NCBI RefSeq assembly: GCF_008710145.1
Contig: NZ_VYKL01000026.1
Coordinates: 220,231 to 284,230 of the forward strand
DNA length: 64,000 bases
Source of the DNA: Niallia endozanthoxylica
Lineage (GTDB): Bacteria; Bacillota; Bacilli; Bacillales; Cytobacillaceae
Direction of reading: 5' to 3'
Program-made: the position numbers and the translations under genes
In this document: positions 63,258-64,000 of the stretch, in pieces
How the letters are laid out: each line of letters opens with the position of its first letter
How positions within the stretch are numbered: position 1 is the first letter of the stretch
The notes under the pieces: generated by a model
What the model saw: the letters and a program-made list of their open reading frames with translations, nothing else
Told to the model about the DNA's origin: nothing
The model's database searches: none

Positions 63258-64000
63258 TTAAGTCCTAATTCTTAATTCCATTTTTATTGAGGCTGTTATT
63301 TTTTTGATGAAATTTGAATAAGTAGGAATTTCTACTTTTTCACCGACTTTAGATTCTTGTGCAAGGCTTAGTTCTTTTTCAACCGCTTTAGGTTCTTGAG
63401 TAAGGTTTTTATCTATCTCAACGACTTGAGATACTGGAGCATTAATTTTTTCAGTTTCAATAACATTAGATTCCTGTGCAAGGTTTAGTTCAGCTTCAAC
63501 AACATTAGAATCTTGAGTAAGGCTTAGTTCTTTTTCAACGACTTCAGATACTGGAGCAAGATTCATTTCCTTTACAACGACATTAGAATTTTGAGCAAGC
63601 TTTAGTTCAGTTTCAACGACGTTAGATTCTGAAGTAAAGATTTTTTCAGATTCAACGACATTAGAACCTGGAGTAAGGATTTTTTCAGATTCAACGACAT
63701 TAGAACCTGGAGTAAGGATTTTTTCAGATTCAACGACATTAGATTCTGAAGTAAGGATGTTTTCAGATTCAATGACATTAGAACCTGGAGTAAGGATTTT
63801 TTCAGATTCAACGACATTAGATTCTGGAGTAAGATTTAGTTCTTTTTCAATGACATTAGAATCTTGAGCAAGCTTTAGTTCAGTTTCCACGACGTTAGAT
63901 TCTGAAGTAAGGATGTTTTCAGATTCAATGACATTAGAACCTGGAGTAAGGATGTTTTCAGATTCAACGACATTAGATTCTGAAGTAAGGATGTTTTCAG
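63258..64000 (-). CDS. acidic tandem-repeat protein, C-terminal part
   Basis: A minus-strand gene whose start lies beyond the right edge. The visible 247 residues consist of at least 16 repeats of 13 residues with the pattern N-V-V-E-x-E-x-x-L-T-x-x-S, then a short basic tail (FIKKITASIKMELRIRT). Each repeat is 39 bp. Typical units are NVVESEKILTPGS and NVVETELKLAQDS. The repeats near the right edge are nearly identical in DNA, those near the C-terminus have drifted, as in a gene that grows by recent unit duplication. There is no Cys and no membrane segment in the visible part. I cannot name a family. Confidence 0.85.
   Translation of the reverse strand, partial: ENILTSESNVVESENILTPGSNVIESENILTSESNVVETELKLAQDSNVIEKELNLTPESNVVESEKILTPGSNVIESENILTSESNVVESEKILTPGSNVVESEKILTPGSNVVESEKIFTSESNVVETELKLAQNSNVVVKEMNLAPVSEVVEKELSLTQDSNVVEAELNLAQESNVIETEKINAPVSQVVEIDKNLTQEPKAVEKELSLAQESKVGEKVEIPTYSNFIKKITASIKMELRIRT
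63380..64000 (-). repeat. 39-bp in-frame coding minisatellite
   Basis: About sixteen consecutive units of 39 bp. Units around 63640-63720 and 63780-63820 share most bases. Longer register repeats of two or three units are also visible. The array continues past the window edge. Confidence 0.9.

Noticed and set aside
63602..63817. Open frame in another minus-strand frame of the repeat gene (MSLNLKKSLLQ... repeats)
   Set aside because: It exists only because the 39-bp unit is open in two frames. It covers just the most uniform units and breaks where the repeats diverge; the longer frame has stops only at its true end.
63380..64000. CRISPR-like direct repeats
   Set aside because: The 39-bp units are contiguous with no unique spacers, and the variation between units follows codon positions. 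It is a coding repeat.

Overview
The window is a stretch of chromosome from a low-GC, endospore-forming member of the Bacillaceae (Bacillus in the broad sense). The evidence is the gene content and order. An H-type small acid-soluble spore protein and SirA mark a spore former. The block hflX-ynbB-glnR-glnA ... lexA/yneA-yneB-ynzC-tkt-sirA-yneF follows the Bacillus subtilis order, with a desaturase unit des-desK-desR between glnA and lexA. I see no insertion sequence, prophage or CRISPR array. The species cannot be fixed from the sequence alone.

Layout. 0-15 kb: ferritin-like protein (cut by the window edge), a GIY-YIG/DUF2087 pair, a 2TM protein behind an ECF-type promoter, UV endonuclease UvsE, YjdM, a large SWIM-SNF2 helicase, two adjacent fluoride channels, a phosphodiesterase, a PAS-GGDEF protein, transporters (EamA, CorA), an aldo/keto reductase and an HNH protein. 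15-29 kb: a lipoprotein, a self-regulated ABC exporter/TetR operon with two operators, the fused methionine sulfoxide reductase MsrAB, an aldehyde dehydrogenase, an amino-acid permease, a frameshifted CBO0543 gene, initiator tRNA-Met and tRNA-Asp, an SRPBCC/ArsR pair and several very small genes. 29-35 kb: sspH, then a long structured leader, yezD and the sulfate assimilation operon cysH-cysP-sat-cysC followed by sirB. 35-43 kb: xpaC-telA behind a sigma-W promoter, a UPF1-like helicase, UspA, a HbpS/GlcG-like protein and a meta-cleavage-type hydrolase. 43-47 kb: the biotin transporter bioY followed by a decayed biotin synthase gene, a Na/Pi cotransporter and DUF523. 47-63 kb: ylmA and the conserved hflX-to-yneF block. 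At the right edge lies a gene for an acidic protein built from at least 16 tandem 13-residue repeats; its 5' end is outside the window.

Functional themes. Sulfate is imported (CysP), activated (Sat, CysC) and reduced (CysH) from one operon with an unusual leader. Biotin is probably scavenged, because bioB carries at least four lesions while bioY is intact. Envelope stress is suggested by two ECF-type promoters. DNA damage control is represented by UvsE, LexA and YneA with three LexA boxes. Nitrogen control is shown by a GlnR box before glnR-glnA, membrane fluidity by Des/DesK/DesR, and sporulation by a Spo0A box before sirA and a forespore-type promoter before sspH. Intergenic hairpins are abundant, so most transcription units can be delimited with confidence.
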